Positions 15,495-24,101 of a DNA stretch of 32,327 bases are shown one piece after another. Positions within the stretch are counted from its first letter, which is position 1. Each line of letters starts with the position of its first letter. The translations under genes and the position numbers were made by a program. The stretch is taken from positions 1-32,327 of IMG/VR virus record IMGVR_UViG_3300032333_000106, one strand, 5' to 3'. Below the pieces are notes generated by a model. That model was not told the origin of the DNA, did no database searches, and saw only the letters and a list, made by a program, of their open reading frames with translations. The stretch is from a virus.

Positions 15495-18400
15495 TTATGT
15501 ACACGAGAACGATTGTGTTAGATCTGTTCCTGATAATGTAAATGGCGTATTATATACTGCGCAAACTGAACCGTAAGAAACTATCGTTTCTGAATAATGC
15601 CAAGTACCGTTACAATCTTGCCAATCTCCTACCCAGTTATAAGGTTGGTTATTGAAATACTGGAAGCAAGAACTAGAACAAATAAATGTACCTTGCCATG
15701 CATCTGAAACTGGTGTAGTCGGATTTGCTGGCCCTGCTTCTACTTGCAAATACATGTCAGAAGTATAAGGAGCACCAATTGTACCAGTAGTTGGTGTACT
15801 TAATGAAAGTCCCCAAGGACCTGGGTAATTTGCATAACCAACCCAACCGGATGTTGCTACTAATCCAGTACCGTCATAAAGATTAAATCTATTTGGTCTA
15901 TCTAATGCAGACCAGTTAAATTGAATTGTTCCAGTTCCTAAATCGTTACAGATAGGATAATTTTCATAAATGTGATAATCATTACCAGCATAAGATCCAG
16001 AAATGAAATCGTTACATTCGTAACAAACTCCGCCCGTACCACCAGTACAATTACCATTTAAGAATACTTCTGTATCGTTATTAATTCTTGCAAAACCTGC
16101 TGCATAAATGTAAAGTGGATCACAACATACTTCTATGTCGTTATCATAAACATAAACAGAATTACCACCAGTGCCTCCAGTAATATTACAAGAAGGAGTT
16201 GTACACTTCCAAGCAGTTCCGCTTGTTAATCCACAGTCGTAAATAGTACCAGTTAAGTTAACTGAGAATCTATATTCTGTTCCTCCTGTACTTGGAGTTG
16301 TAGGCGTGTAAGTATAAGTACTAAATCTAACTGTGTTTTGTGAATCTAAAACAGATCCACCTTCTATCTTAGTAGTAAACAATCCAGTATCATGTGAAGC
16401 ACCGTAAACTAATGTGCCTTTTACATAAGTGCCTGGAGAAATTGGACCAGTATAATTAAATGTAGTATTAGCAGGAACTGTCACTAAATTCTTAGTGCTT
16501 TCAGGCATGAAATTAATACCATCAAAAGATTTTGTAATTGTAAAAGATCCAGTTCCATTTACATTAGAATTAAAATCAAAAAATACATCAAGTGTTTCGT
16601 TAACACAAGGTAAACAAGTTCCAGGATCTCCTGTAGCACTTATTGCTCCAGTTCCACCAGTAACTTGTACTGCTGCTATTCCATCGTAATACCAACCATT
16701 CGGAACTGGTGTTCCTGACTGATTAGAAAATAGTACGGTAGCAGTATTTAAGTTGTCTGAATCTGCAAAGAAATTATAATTGGAATTATTAACACAACAA
16801 GATGCTTCGCATAGAGTAGATCCTGTACAACCAGTATAAGGAGTTAAATCGTAAATTAAACAATTACAAATATCGCAAGATCCTGATTGTGTTCTAATAC
16901 CGTTGTTAATATAAACATAATTAGAATTATTATAAGCATACCAACCGTTAGCAGGAAAAGCAGAACCAGTAGAATTAGCATAAAATACTGTGTTGTTAAA
17001 CCAAGTTGCAGGATCGTTATCTTGCATCCAAACATTTCCTGTTGCTCCTTGGCAACAACATGCTAAACATGCATCGCCAGTTGCGCCAAAATAGCAAAGA
17101 GGTAATGGATCTAATTCTGGAATACATTCGCAATCTGCTGGTCCAACACCAATAGTGTTGATAACAGTAACTACAGAATTTGTATTAACAGTATAAACGT
17201 AAGTACCGTCTGAATAATAACCAGCTGGTGCAAAGATTGATCCGAATGCATTTAAAAAGAATCTCGTACCAACTACAATATTTTCAGGATCAGCAACAAA
17301 GACTGCGGATATTGTACTAAATTCTTGACAACATACTGCGTTACAAATAGATTCTGACGAATAACAGATATTACCTACTATTTGATTTGGTGCAGAAATT
17401 GCTAAATCAATATTACTAATTTTATAAAGTACTACTTTACATGGACTTTTTTCTCCTACTACATAATCATTAATAGAATTAACTAAATAATATGCATCTT
17501 TAATCCAAATTAGATCATTAAATTTAAGATCTACAATATCAGCATAATCTAAAACAAACTCTCCTTCAAAAGTATAAGCATAATCTCTAATCTGCATTGT
17601 GCCTCCGTTCGGTGAAGGCACTTCAATAATTTGACCGTAAGTTGCGTTGTACCAATCTCCCCAAAATCTTTGGAAATTAGTCTCGTTAGAAAACCCATCA
17701 GGATTACCAGCAAGAGTATTATTCCAGGTAACTGTGGAATTATTCCAGTCTAATAAATAATTTTGATCTGCCCAAGGATTTTTATAATAAGCACTCATTA
17801 AAGGTACTTTATCTTGTATCCTTGCTATTCCTGCATCGTCTTGTAAATACCAAGGTTTAGAAACTGTTGATCCCGGACCAGTTACGCCGCACAGTTGATT
17901 ATACCATGCAAGTCTTAGTTTAGGTTGTAAAGGTTCACGTTTAGTAGGTCCGTCATTAACCGGTGTATTTTTTGCACCGTGTGGAATTAAAAAAGTTTCT
18001 GCTGCAAGTATATCAGCACTAGATGCTCCGGGACCATAACCAATAGGGGCAAGAGGTAAAGTTGCAAAAATTCCTTGTACATCTTTAGTACCCTTAATAA
18101 TTTCTATTTGTGAATCTTGATTTAACTGACCATAAACTTGTTTTGTTGCTTGTTGATAATTGTAGTTTAAATAGTCAGAATCTTCTTGATCTTTATAAGT
18201 AGTAAAACGTGGTTGTGATTGGAATAAAGGTGTTAACTTATAAGATTTTTTATCGTTTAATTTATCTGTCCAATCCCTTACACCTCCTTGTTTAATCCAA
18301 TCTTTCCAAGGTGTAATTATAAAATGTTTAGGTTTTGTTTTACTAGGTTCCCATACAAATTTAAATCTTTCGTTAATAGATCTTATAAAATCAATTTGCT

Positions 18401-19793
18401 TTATATTGTCTGGCAAAATTGCTGTAATATCTAAAACGTTTGTTGGTGTTTGTGTAGTATTAATTTTTAAATCGTAAAACTGAACAGAACTAGCTCCAAA
18501 AGGAGTACCAACAATATTACTATAAAATTGAATTGTATCTCCTGCAGCAAAGGTGTAAACAGCAGTAGCAGTTATAGTTCCACTTAGAGAAGTAGCTGCA
18601 AAAAAGTCTGCACCAGAAGCATAATTAGATCCGCCTCCTACAGTAGAAAGAGAAAAAACAAATATTTCAGATCCAGTAGGCGGAATAATTGGATCCCATT
18701 GGTAATCAGCAGTCAATGTAAATTGATAAGTACCAGCAACAGAGATTGTAAACACCTGCGAAGACACGTTAAAATTGTTTGCAAAATCGTATGCTGCATA
18801 TAAGTAACCTATTCTTTGTACATAATTGGTATATTGATAATAAGAATTAGTAGTTAATTTAGCATTAACGTTCGATACTGCACCAGTTCCACCAGTAAAT
18901 CCTGCATCATATAAAGTTGCTCTTGCATACTTGTCTGAGATAATGTACAAATCTTTAAATTCGTCACCATAACTAGAACCTGTAACGCCATTTGGATTAA
19001 TATAATCCGATCCTTGAATGTATTCAGACTCATAAGTAAATTCTGTCCGATCAAAAATTGCATCCCAAATTGCTTTTACCCGCAATGCCGGTTTCATTTG
19101 TCCTTGGAATAAAGGGAAATTAGGATCACAGAAAGGTTTAGATCCTGTCGCACCAATGGTTCCAGTAGTTGCCATGGTTGGAATAGTAGGAAAACTTCCT
19201 GTACCAGAACCAGTATAGTTGTAACCCCATTCTATTAAAGGATAAACTATATCACCAACGTTTCCTCCTGATCCACCAAATCCTTGTGTCCAAGAAAGAG
19301 TAATGTTGTTGTAATTTAATTCGTGATTGTATTTAGAAAGATCTAAGTTAGTTAAGAATCCACCTTGGTTAGAACCCGTAGAACCAACTGGATTTAAACC
19401 TATTTGGGTAGCAAAGTCAGAAACTTCACTTACAAATAAAATCTCATATTCAATTTTACCGGTAGCATCTTCGCGATATACGTTCATTAATTGAATAATG
19501 CCCATCATCCAAAGTTGACCTTCGTTATTAATGTAAGCTTGTGCTTTTACAGCAGGATCAAATAGTGTTTGGTTAACATTAAATGCTTGTTTAAAAAACT
19601 TACCATTACTAGATGAATGAGGTACTCTAAAAGTTTGTGAATATGAAGCAGCAGTAATAGTTGGATCCATTACATCTTGAACTCTTAAATTCATTTTGAT
19701 AGGATCTGTATCGTAGAGATCTAAAAGAACCCACGGATTAGTAACATTTGCATCATCATATTTTTTAACAAATAACTGCGGTAACGCTTTCAT
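15495..19793 (-). CDS. Giant tail-tip / receptor-binding type protein, 1432 aa
   Basis: The N-terminal ~800 residues form the virion part: VKKYDDANVTNPWVLLDLYD, VMDPTITAASYSQTFRVPHS, GKFFKQAFNVNQTLFDP, then a hub-like region (FVWEPSKTKPKHFIITPWKDW; SFTNDLIWIKDAYYLVNSIND-like strand near residue 765). The C-terminal ~600 residues contain at least four Cys-rich modules near residues 814, 907, 994 and 1222, with CxxxCC or similar, a variable part, and GWY.YNN.NYVY-type strands. It is probably the tail-associated baseplate/adhesin protein. The first gene product of this type in flavobacterial phages is known only as 'tail protein'. It starts 2 nt after the upstream gene's stop. Confidence 0.75.
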   Translation of the reverse strand: MKALPQLFVKKYDDANVTNPWVLLDLYDTDPIKMNLRVQDVMDPTITAASYSQTFRVPHSSSNGKFFKQAFNVNQTLFDPAVKAQAYINNEGQLWMMGIIQLMNVYREDATGKIEYEILFVSEVSDFATQIGLNPVGSTGSNQGGFLTNLDLSKYNHELNYNNITLSWTQGFGGSGGNVGDIVYPLIEWGYNYTGSGTGSFPTIPTMATTGTIGATGSKPFCDPNFPLFQGQMKPALRVKAIWDAIFDRTEFTYESEYIQGSDYINPNGVTGSSYGDEFKDLYIISDKYARATLYDAGFTGGTGAVSNVNAKLTTNSYYQYTNYVQRIGYLYAAYDFANNFNVSSQVFTISVAGTYQFTLTADYQWDPIIPPTGSEIFVFSLSTVGGGSNYASGADFFAATSLSGTITATAVYTFAAGDTIQFYSNIVGTPFGASSVQFYDLKINTTQTPTNVLDITAILPDNIKQIDFIRSINERFKFVWEPSKTKPKHFIITPWKDWIKQGGVRDWTDKLNDKKSYKLTPLFQSQPRFTTYKDQEDSDYLNYNYQQATKQVYGQLNQDSQIEIIKGTKDVQGIFATLPLAPIGYGPGASSADILAAETFLIPHGAKNTPVNDGPTKREPLQPKLRLAWYNQLCGVTGPGSTVSKPWYLQDDAGIARIQDKVPLMSAYYKNPWADQNYLLDWNNSTVTWNNTLAGNPDGFSNETNFQRFWGDWYNATYGQIIEVPSPNGGTMQIRDYAYTFEGEFVLDYADIVDLKFNDLIWIKDAYYLVNSINDYVVGEKSPCKVVLYKISNIDLAISAPNQIVGNICYSSESICNAVCCQEFSTISAVFVADPENIVVGTRFFLNAFGSIFAPAGYYSDGTYVYTVNTNSVVTVINTIGVGPADCECIPELDPLPLCYFGATGDACLACCCQGATGNVWMQDNDPATWFNNTVFYANSTGSAFPANGWYAYNNSNYVYINNGIRTQSGSCDICNCLIYDLTPYTGCTGSTLCEASCCVNNSNYNFFADSDNLNTATVLFSNQSGTPVPNGWYYDGIAAVQVTGGTGAISATGDPGTCLPCVNETLDVFFDFNSNVNGTGSFTITKSFDGINFMPESTKNLVTVPANTTFNYTGPISPGTYVKGTLVYGASHDTGLFTTKIEGGSVLDSQNTVRFSTYTYTPTTPSTGGTEYRFSVNLTGTIYDCGLTSGTAWKCTTPSCNITGGTGGNSVYVYDNDIEVCCDPLYIYAAGFARINNDTEVFLNGNCTGGTGGVCYECNDFISGSYAGNDYHIYENYPICNDLGTGTIQFNWSALDRPNRFNLYDGTGLVATSGWVGYANYPGPWGLSLSTPTTGTIGAPYTSDMYLQVEAGPANPTTPVSDAWQGTFICSSSCFQYFNNQPYNWVGDWQDCNGTWHYSETIVSYGSVCAVYNTPFTLSGTDLTQSFSCT

Positions 19794-19794
19794 A

Positions 19795-21417
19795 TTAAAT
19801 ATTTTGCATTGACTGTTCTGTGCTGAATTCTAGTACAAAATTAGCGGTATACAGTTTAACTTGTTTTATAGTTTTAACAGTGTAAGATTCTTCGCTTACT
19901 TTACACGTATAAGGAAAATCTTCTTGACCGATATACACCCAAGTCTGTGAACTTTTTACAATTCCTTTTAAGAATTCTACTTGTTCTTGAGTTAGGAAAT
20001 CAGAGGTAATTTGCCATTTAGTTTTTACTGCTCTGTTGTACTGACGCACACCACCTCTTAACCAGTTTTGTGTGGTATCGTCAGTTAATGCCACTGGTGT
20101 TGTTGCACTCCAATTAACTTCTGTCTGGTAAAAATCATCTGATCCAGCATCTATTGTCTCTTCTGCTTTCATAGTGAAATTCCAGTAATCTCTACCACCT
20201 AAAGAATTTAGCCAAGCCACTCTTGCACGTGGATACAAATAAGAACTGCAATCTTCTACAATATCAATTGTAAGTAATTCGGAAACTGGTACACTAGGTG
20301 CACCTGTAAATCCGCAACCTCCTGTAATGTTTAATTCATTAAATAACTGAACTGTGTAGTATTCTGGAACTTGTCCTAAAGAAGTAAATACTCCCATATC
20401 TTCTAAATCTTTCGGTCCAACTCTTAGAGATAAAAATTCTTGATTGTTTACACTAGAGAAAGAACCTGTTCCTCCGGTTGCAATAGATCCACCGCACGTA
20501 TATCTAGGACCACCACCAAAATTTACTTCATAGTTACCAATTGGATAGTTTCCTATTTCACCTGTTGCAGAATAGAAAGTAAACCAAGCAACTTTAGGAG
20601 AAGCGTTTTGTAATAAACCGCCTGTTCCGTATACTTCATAAACTGGATTACGGTTTAAAAATGTAACAGTGTAACGATCATAACCTAAAGCATCTGCACT
20701 AATGTTACGTGAAGGTGCAGCAGAAGTAGTTTGCCATGCACCTCCAGTTATAGATCTTGGTGCTTCGGATAAAAATAAACCAGGTCCACCACAGGTAGAA
20801 GGCGGCAAAACTGAATTGTTTTTTAAAACATAAGGTGCCATGTAACCAAATATACCGTAGTAATCTCCATAATTAACTGTAAGTGGAGAACTAACTGTTG
20901 GCATTTGCACTGTTAAATGTGCTTGTTGTTCTCTCCAATCTAAAGAAGAAGGTAAACAAATAACAGGAAGTACATCATTATTATCAGTCGGATCATTAAC
21001 ATCATAAAAGGTTTGGGATCCTAAAGGATAAGAAGGATTACCAGGAGTTGTATTTTGTAAACCGTCGTAAGTTACTGGATCTGCATTAGCAGCCGAACGA
21101 TATTGTTCTCCTGCATATAACTTAACATTACACACTGCATTAGTTCCCATTTTAAAAGGTAAACTAGTAGGCACACCTACTTCATTAGCAAAGTTACCTA
21201 TTTCTAAATAAGGATCTACCATTGAACTAATATCAATCATACCTGCACCAACCGGATTAGGTCTTTGAATAAAACGATTAATATAAACATCGTCTATGTA
21301 CATGTCGAACACATACGAAAAATCTATTTCTGTAGTTTTATCAGATGTTACAGACCAGATGATAGGGTTATATGCTGGTGAATAAAACTTAGGTCTAAAA
21401 TTAACTGCGGTTATCAT
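19795..21417 (-). CDS. Tail protein, probable distal tail/baseplate component, 540 aa
   Basis: 540 aa, beta-rich. Recognisable pattern: NFRPKFYSPAYNPIIWSVTS, DFSYVFDMYIDDVYINR, IDISSMVDPYLEIG at the N-terminus, and SDFLTQEQVEFLKGIVKSS, WVYIGQEDFPYTCKVSEE, QVKLYTANFVLEFSTEQ at the C-terminus. The C-terminal pattern resembles the end of distal tail-type proteins that clamp a jelly-roll to the tail tube. Its ATG overlaps the stop of the tail chaperone gene (ATGA at 21414-21417), so translation is coupled. The exact structural role is inferred. Confidence 0.7.
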   Translation of the reverse strand: MITAVNFRPKFYSPAYNPIIWSVTSDKTTEIDFSYVFDMYIDDVYINRFIQRPNPVGAGMIDISSMVDPYLEIGNFANEVGVPTSLPFKMGTNAVCNVKLYAGEQYRSAANADPVTYDGLQNTTPGNPSYPLGSQTFYDVNDPTDNNDVLPVICLPSSLDWREQQAHLTVQMPTVSSPLTVNYGDYYGIFGYMAPYVLKNNSVLPPSTCGGPGLFLSEAPRSITGGAWQTTSAAPSRNISADALGYDRYTVTFLNRNPVYEVYGTGGLLQNASPKVAWFTFYSATGEIGNYPIGNYEVNFGGGPRYTCGGSIATGGTGSFSSVNNQEFLSLRVGPKDLEDMGVFTSLGQVPEYYTVQLFNELNITGGCGFTGAPSVPVSELLTIDIVEDCSSYLYPRARVAWLNSLGGRDYWNFTMKAEETIDAGSDDFYQTEVNWSATTPVALTDDTTQNWLRGGVRQYNRAVKTKWQITSDFLTQEQVEFLKGIVKSSQTWVYIGQEDFPYTCKVSEESYTVKTIKQVKLYTANFVLEFSTEQSMQNI

Positions 21418-22205
21418 CTTACTGTTTTATATTTTACGAACATTTTTTGAACTTTCTTTTTCAGCTTTTCTGTTTTCATCGTGACGCCAAGCGAGAAAGT
21501 TAAGAGCTTCTTTGATACCCAATTTTGTAACTGCGCCCATCTTAAGTGGATCACGATCTGCAAGATTGGCAATTGTGGTGTACCAGTTTCTTCCAATACT
21601 TTGAGAATTTTGGACATCATCTTTTTGTTCTCCTTCGGAGTCTGATCCGAAAAGATTTTGGTAGCTCCTAAAGATGCTAGTTCGAAAGACAAAAAAAAAG
21701 CAGTAGCTGATTTTGCATGTTTAAGAGGAAGGTCTAAAAACAATTGGCATCTTTCTTTATAATCGTCTGAGTCATATTCTGCAACATCAAAAGAAAAAAG
21801 TCTTTGCTTTGTAATTGGTCGATATAAAATAGCTAACACTTCGTGTAAACGATTATCTGCATTTGGATCATTTACTAAAACATCTAGATCTACAAATTCT
21901 CCTAAAGTCATTTTATCAAAATCTACTAAGCCATAATTCACGCCTTTAAAAGCGATTTTATTAATTACTCCATTATTCTTAACTAGACTTTTTTCTAACA
22001 TTACTTCTAGTAAAGCAAACAGTTCTTTTAGTTCGTTATAAGGAACACGAATAAGATCGTCCATCGGACAACCACTTAATTCGTGAAGAATCTGATACTT
22101 GCCTTCCATGTCATCTAAGATTAAATGGGTTTTAATCTTATAATAATTCCCAATTGTAATTGTTGGAATTGTGTACTTTCTATCTTCGATTCTAAAATCT
22201 ATCAT
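21414..22205 (-). CDS. Tail assembly chaperone, frame-0 product (frameshift gene)
   Basis: 263 aa in frame 0: RIEDRKYTIPTITIGNYYKI, then LGEFVDLDVLVNDPNADN and LHEVLAILYRP, a pattern known for tail chaperones of Bacteroidota phages (TIGEFIDLD-type). At codons 169-172 the mRNA has GCT TTT TTT TTG, a T9 run (21699-21691). After it, frame 0 reads an atypical sequence (GVTMKTEKLKKKVQKMFVKYK), whereas the -1 frame gives a well-formed domain with WYTTIANLADRDPLKMG. Most siphovirus chaperones are made as a short and a frameshifted form that coat the tape measure during tail assembly. Here frame 0 stays open until the ATGA overlap with the next gene. Confidence 0.85.
   Translation of the reverse strand: MIDFRIEDRKYTIPTITIGNYYKIKTHLILDDMEGKYQILHELSGCPMDDLIRVPYNELKELFALLEVMLEKSLVKNNGVINKIAFKGVNYGLVDFDKMTLGEFVDLDVLVNDPNADNRLHEVLAILYRPITKQRLFSFDVAEYDSDDYKERCQLFLDLPLKHAKSATAFFLSFELASLGATKIFSDQTPKENKKMMSKILKVLEETGTPQLPILQIVIHLRWAQLQNWVSKKLLTFSLGVTMKTEKLKKKVQKMFVKYKTVR
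21427..21693 (-). other. -1 frame C-terminal domain of the tail assembly chaperone (T9 slippery site 21691-21699)
   Basis: After a -1 slip on TTT TTT the ribosome reads 88 further codons to TAA at 21429-21427, giving a 259-aa fusion. The domain reads VFRTSIFRSYQNLFGSDSEG..., then NWYTTIANLADRDPLKMG, AVTKLGIKEALNFLAWRHDE and a charged tail. The pattern 'W...I..LA..D..K...VT.L....ALNFLA' is what I expect for the conserved C-terminus of this family. The -1 frame has a stop (TAA at 21723-21721) just upstream, so entry must occur within about 30 nt, where T9 is the only slippery sequence. A homopolymer length error in the assembly would give the same picture. Confidence 0.75.
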
Positions 22206-22609
22206 TAAGCTCGATTTAATTGTTCTGTAATACCTTTTTCTAATTCTTCGGTGATTGCTTTTTCTAATTCTTGGTCTATCATTTCATAAACTGAATCAGA
22301 AAAGTTCATCCAATATCTAGGTCTAATTCCTCCTTCTCCTTTTCCAGGTTTAGGATTCCATTTTTTTCTTAGTAAGTTATAATAAGTTGTTGCATCATCC
22401 GTAGAAGTTGCTGCATCTTTTTCTTCTCCAGTACCGCGATGCAAATACATGCCATAGTCTGTAGGATCATAAATTATAAAACCGTATGCATCATAAACTA
22501 CTGCAATAGAATTTTTTAAATTGCCAGTATCTACTGGAGCCTGGGATCTTAAAATAGATTCTAATTTACGACTGATCTTATTATATGTTGGAGTTAAATC
22601 AATTTTCAT
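22205..22609 (-). CDS. HK97 gp10-like neck/tail-completion protein
   Basis: 134 aa with the family pattern LRSQAPVDTGNLKNSI at residues about 20-35, followed by a strand GFIIYDPTDYGMYLHRGTG, and a C-terminal helix (ELEKAITEELEKGITEQL). HK97 gp10-like proteins sit at the head-tail neck or help complete tails. The stop of this gene overlaps the start of the tail chaperone (TAATG, 1 nt). It follows the 157-aa gene by 2 nt. Confidence 0.78.
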   Translation of the reverse strand: MKIDLTPTYNKISRKLESILRSQAPVDTGNLKNSIAVVYDAYGFIIYDPTDYGMYLHRGTGEEKDAATSTDDATTYYNLLRKKWNPKPGKGEGGIRPRYWMNFSDSVYEMIDQELEKAITEELEKGITEQLNRA

Positions 22610-22611
22610 CT

Positions 22612-23085
22612 TTAACTAGCAAATGCTGCATCACAATTATTAAATGGATTCTTAACTTCCACTACTATTTCTGCTGACCAACCACTTAAGTTATTGTTAA
22701 ATGATTCTACAAATGGTCTACAGGTTACAGGTACTTCTAAGAATATTTCTACTTCTCCCCAAGTTGTTTGACGAATACGACTTAGCAAGTCCTGTAAGAT
22801 CATGAAGGTCGTATTCAACTGATCTTCTTGTACTTGCAGGTCGTAATTCGTAATGTCTTGTACACTTAAAGCAAAAGAGAACTCAACCTTTCCGCCGGCA
22901 TCTAGATCCGCACGTCTCGGAATGAGCATGACCAAAGGGTACTGAGTGGGATTCTGGGTATTCGTTTCGATATCCAAATCACTCAGTTGGCCAAACGTGA
23001 ATTGCTTAACATTTAAATGTGAAAGGGAGAGTTCTCTTAAATATTCCACCACTGACTTGAATGATGATAAAGGACCTGATGCCAT
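22612..23085 (-). CDS. Tail completion / terminator-like protein, first gene of the virion operon
   Basis: 157 aa from the ATG at 23085 (MASGPLSSFKSVVEYLREL). I prefer this start because in-frame upstream codons translate as low-complexity Phe/Cys-rich sequence and overlap the divergent gene. An N-terminal helix and then strands YPLVMLIPRRADL, KVEFSFALSVQDI, a helix TTFMILQDLLSRIRQ, and EVPVTCRPFVESFNNNLSGW / EIVVEV. This alpha-beta order fits tail terminator (gpU-like) or neck proteins. It starts the leftward operon; only 18 nt separate its ATG from the divergent ATG at 23104, so regulatory sequences must lie inside the neighbouring gene. Confidence 0.68.
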   Translation of the reverse strand: MASGPLSSFKSVVEYLRELSLSHLNVKQFTFGQLSDLDIETNTQNPTQYPLVMLIPRRADLDAGGKVEFSFALSVQDITNYDLQVQEDQLNTTFMILQDLLSRIRQTTWGEVEIFLEVPVTCRPFVESFNNNLSGWSAEIVVEVKNPFNNCDAAFAS

Positions 23086-23098
23086 AATCTTGACTTGT

Positions 23099-23114
23099 TT
23101 TACATGAGTATATA
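23099..23114 (-). promoter_or_regulatory. Conserved leader motif (copy 3), divergent gene boundary
   Basis: Minus strand CATATATACTCATGTAAA, with TACTCA ending 19 nt before the ATG at 23085. It matches copies 1 and 2 at AYATACTCAYRTA. It overlaps the start codon of the plus-strand gene at 23104, so a factor bound here could switch between the two directions. Confidence 0.4.
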
Positions 23115-23388
23115 TGGTACAAAAACTGCAGAAGAAATGGGAAAAAAAGCCAAAGAGCACCGTAAAAAAGTCCAAGCACGCAACGAAAAACTAGTTGCTG
23201 CACGTAAAAAATTCGAAAAAATGATGGGAGAAGAGTTTAAATCCCAAATGCAGGCACAGATGCAGGCACAACAAAAACCAATTTATGCCTCTACCGGTGA
23301 CTTCATAGCCAAGAATTACGATAAAATAGCAGAGCATGGAGCAATAGAATATCTAGAAAAGAACAGCGATGTGGCATTTTCAAAATAG
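23104..23388 (+). CDS. Small charged coiled-coil protein, 94 aa
   Basis: ATG at 23104 (MSIYGTKTAEEMGKKAKEHR); an alternative in-frame ATG at 23137 would give 83 aa. Residues about 10-62 are a Lys/Glu/Gln-rich helix (KKVQARNEKLVAARKKFEKMM...QMQAQMQAQQKP) with coiled-coil character, followed by STGDFIAKNYDKIAEHGAIEYLE. No known family. It opens the plus-strand cassette and its end overlaps the next start by 20 nt. The QMQAQMQAQQ stretch comes from a direct 12-nt repeat. Function unknown; the position suggests an early or accessory gene. Confidence 0.7.
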   Translation: MSIYGTKTAEEMGKKAKEHRKKVQARNEKLVAARKKFEKMMGEEFKSQMQAQMQAQQKPIYASTGDFIAKNYDKIAEHGAIEYLEKNSDVAFSK

Positions 23389-23800
23389 TACCTTCAACCA
23401 AGACCCCTTAACAGATGCCTTTACGGACTTCTGTTTCCACCAATACAAGGAATTAGTCAGACATTACAAGCAATTAGACAATAAAAGCGAATGGGGATTT
23501 GCACAATTTTGCGTCCAAAACTTCTTAAACGGGGGTTGTAGAATGGTTAAGTATAAACTTTCACCAATCGAAAAGGCTTATTTGGCAGATGCAATAGCTT
23601 ATTTAGAGAAGCACGCACTCAGTCTGTGGCAGGATTACGAACAAAATCTAGCTTACAGAAAGGAATTAGGGATCTCTTACATTTGGATCCCGCGACTAAA
23701 AGAGCTTTATAGAAAGCCCCCTACCAATCACTGGGAGTTAAATCTAGTTTTCGGTACCTTAGAATGCTTCATGGTACTGGAAGAAAAAAAATTATTGTAA
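23369..23800 (+). CDS. Hypothetical protein, 143 aa
   Basis: ATG at 23369, overlapping the previous gene by 20 nt. Mostly helical and aromatic-rich: DAFTDFCFHQYKELVRHYKQ, LSPIEKAYLADAIAYLEKHA, LSLWQDYEQNLAYRKELG, WELNLVFGTLECFMVLEEKK. No membrane segment or catalytic motif is visible. Possibly a regulatory or inhibitor-type protein; no family is recognised. A promoter for the following genes lies between this stop and 23872. Confidence 0.7.
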   Translation: MWHFQNSTFNQDPLTDAFTDFCFHQYKELVRHYKQLDNKSEWGFAQFCVQNFLNGGCRMVKYKLSPIEKAYLADAIAYLEKHALSLWQDYEQNLAYRKELGISYIWIPRLKELYRKPPTNHWELNLVFGTLECFMVLEEKKLL

Positions 23801-23829
23801 AAACATTTTTTAGTTTCGAGCGGTTGCCA

Positions 23830-23837
23830 TATATTTG
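23830..23837 (+). promoter_or_regulatory. Bacteroidota-type -7 promoter box TATATTTG
   Basis: TATATTTG is an exact match to the Bacteroidota -7 consensus TAnnTTTG. It lies in the 71-nt gap after 23800, 35 nt before the ATG at 23872, which would give a leader of about 25-30 nt. A T-rich stretch (TTTTTTAGTTT) about 20 nt upstream could serve as the weak -33 element. It would be read by the host housekeeping sigma factor, as expected for early genes. Confidence 0.6.
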
Positions 23838-23871
23838 GGTTATTAATTAAACAATTAAAAACATCCCAATT

Positions 23872-24099
23872 ATGGCAAAACAAATTTCACAATTCAATCC
23901 AGGTGACGCAATCGCTTACATGGCAGATGGCGGTTGGAATCACGTAGTAGGTATTATCTTAGGTAAAGACGAACATGGCGTTAGCGTGTGGGTCACTTCT
24001 TTAACCTTTGGTGCAGAAGACGCAGATGGTGTATTTTTACCTAACGACTTTCCTGTTACCAAATGGCAAAGTTCTATTCCTGAAATTTTAAAAGACTAA
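23872..24099 (+). CDS. Hypothetical protein, 75 aa, small beta-barrel like
   Basis: 75 aa: FNPGDAIAYMADGGWNHVVG, IILGKDEHGVSVWVTSLTFG, then AEDADGVFLPNDFPVTKW. The alternation of short strands with a Gly-Asp turn recalls a small SH3/KOW-like barrel, but I cannot place it in a family. It is the first gene after the exact TATATTTG promoter box, with an A/T-rich leader and no Shine-Dalgarno. It is separated from the next gene by 2 nt. Confidence 0.75.
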   Translation: MAKQISQFNPGDAIAYMADGGWNHVVGIILGKDEHGVSVWVTSLTFGAEDADGVFLPNDFPVTKWQSSIPEILKD

Positions 24100-24101
24100 T
24101 C

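Noticed and set aside
22612-23175. Extended 187-aa version of the first virion gene
   Set aside because: The extra 30 residues are Phe/Cys-rich low-quality sequence antisense to the divergent gene; ATG at 23085 is better supported.
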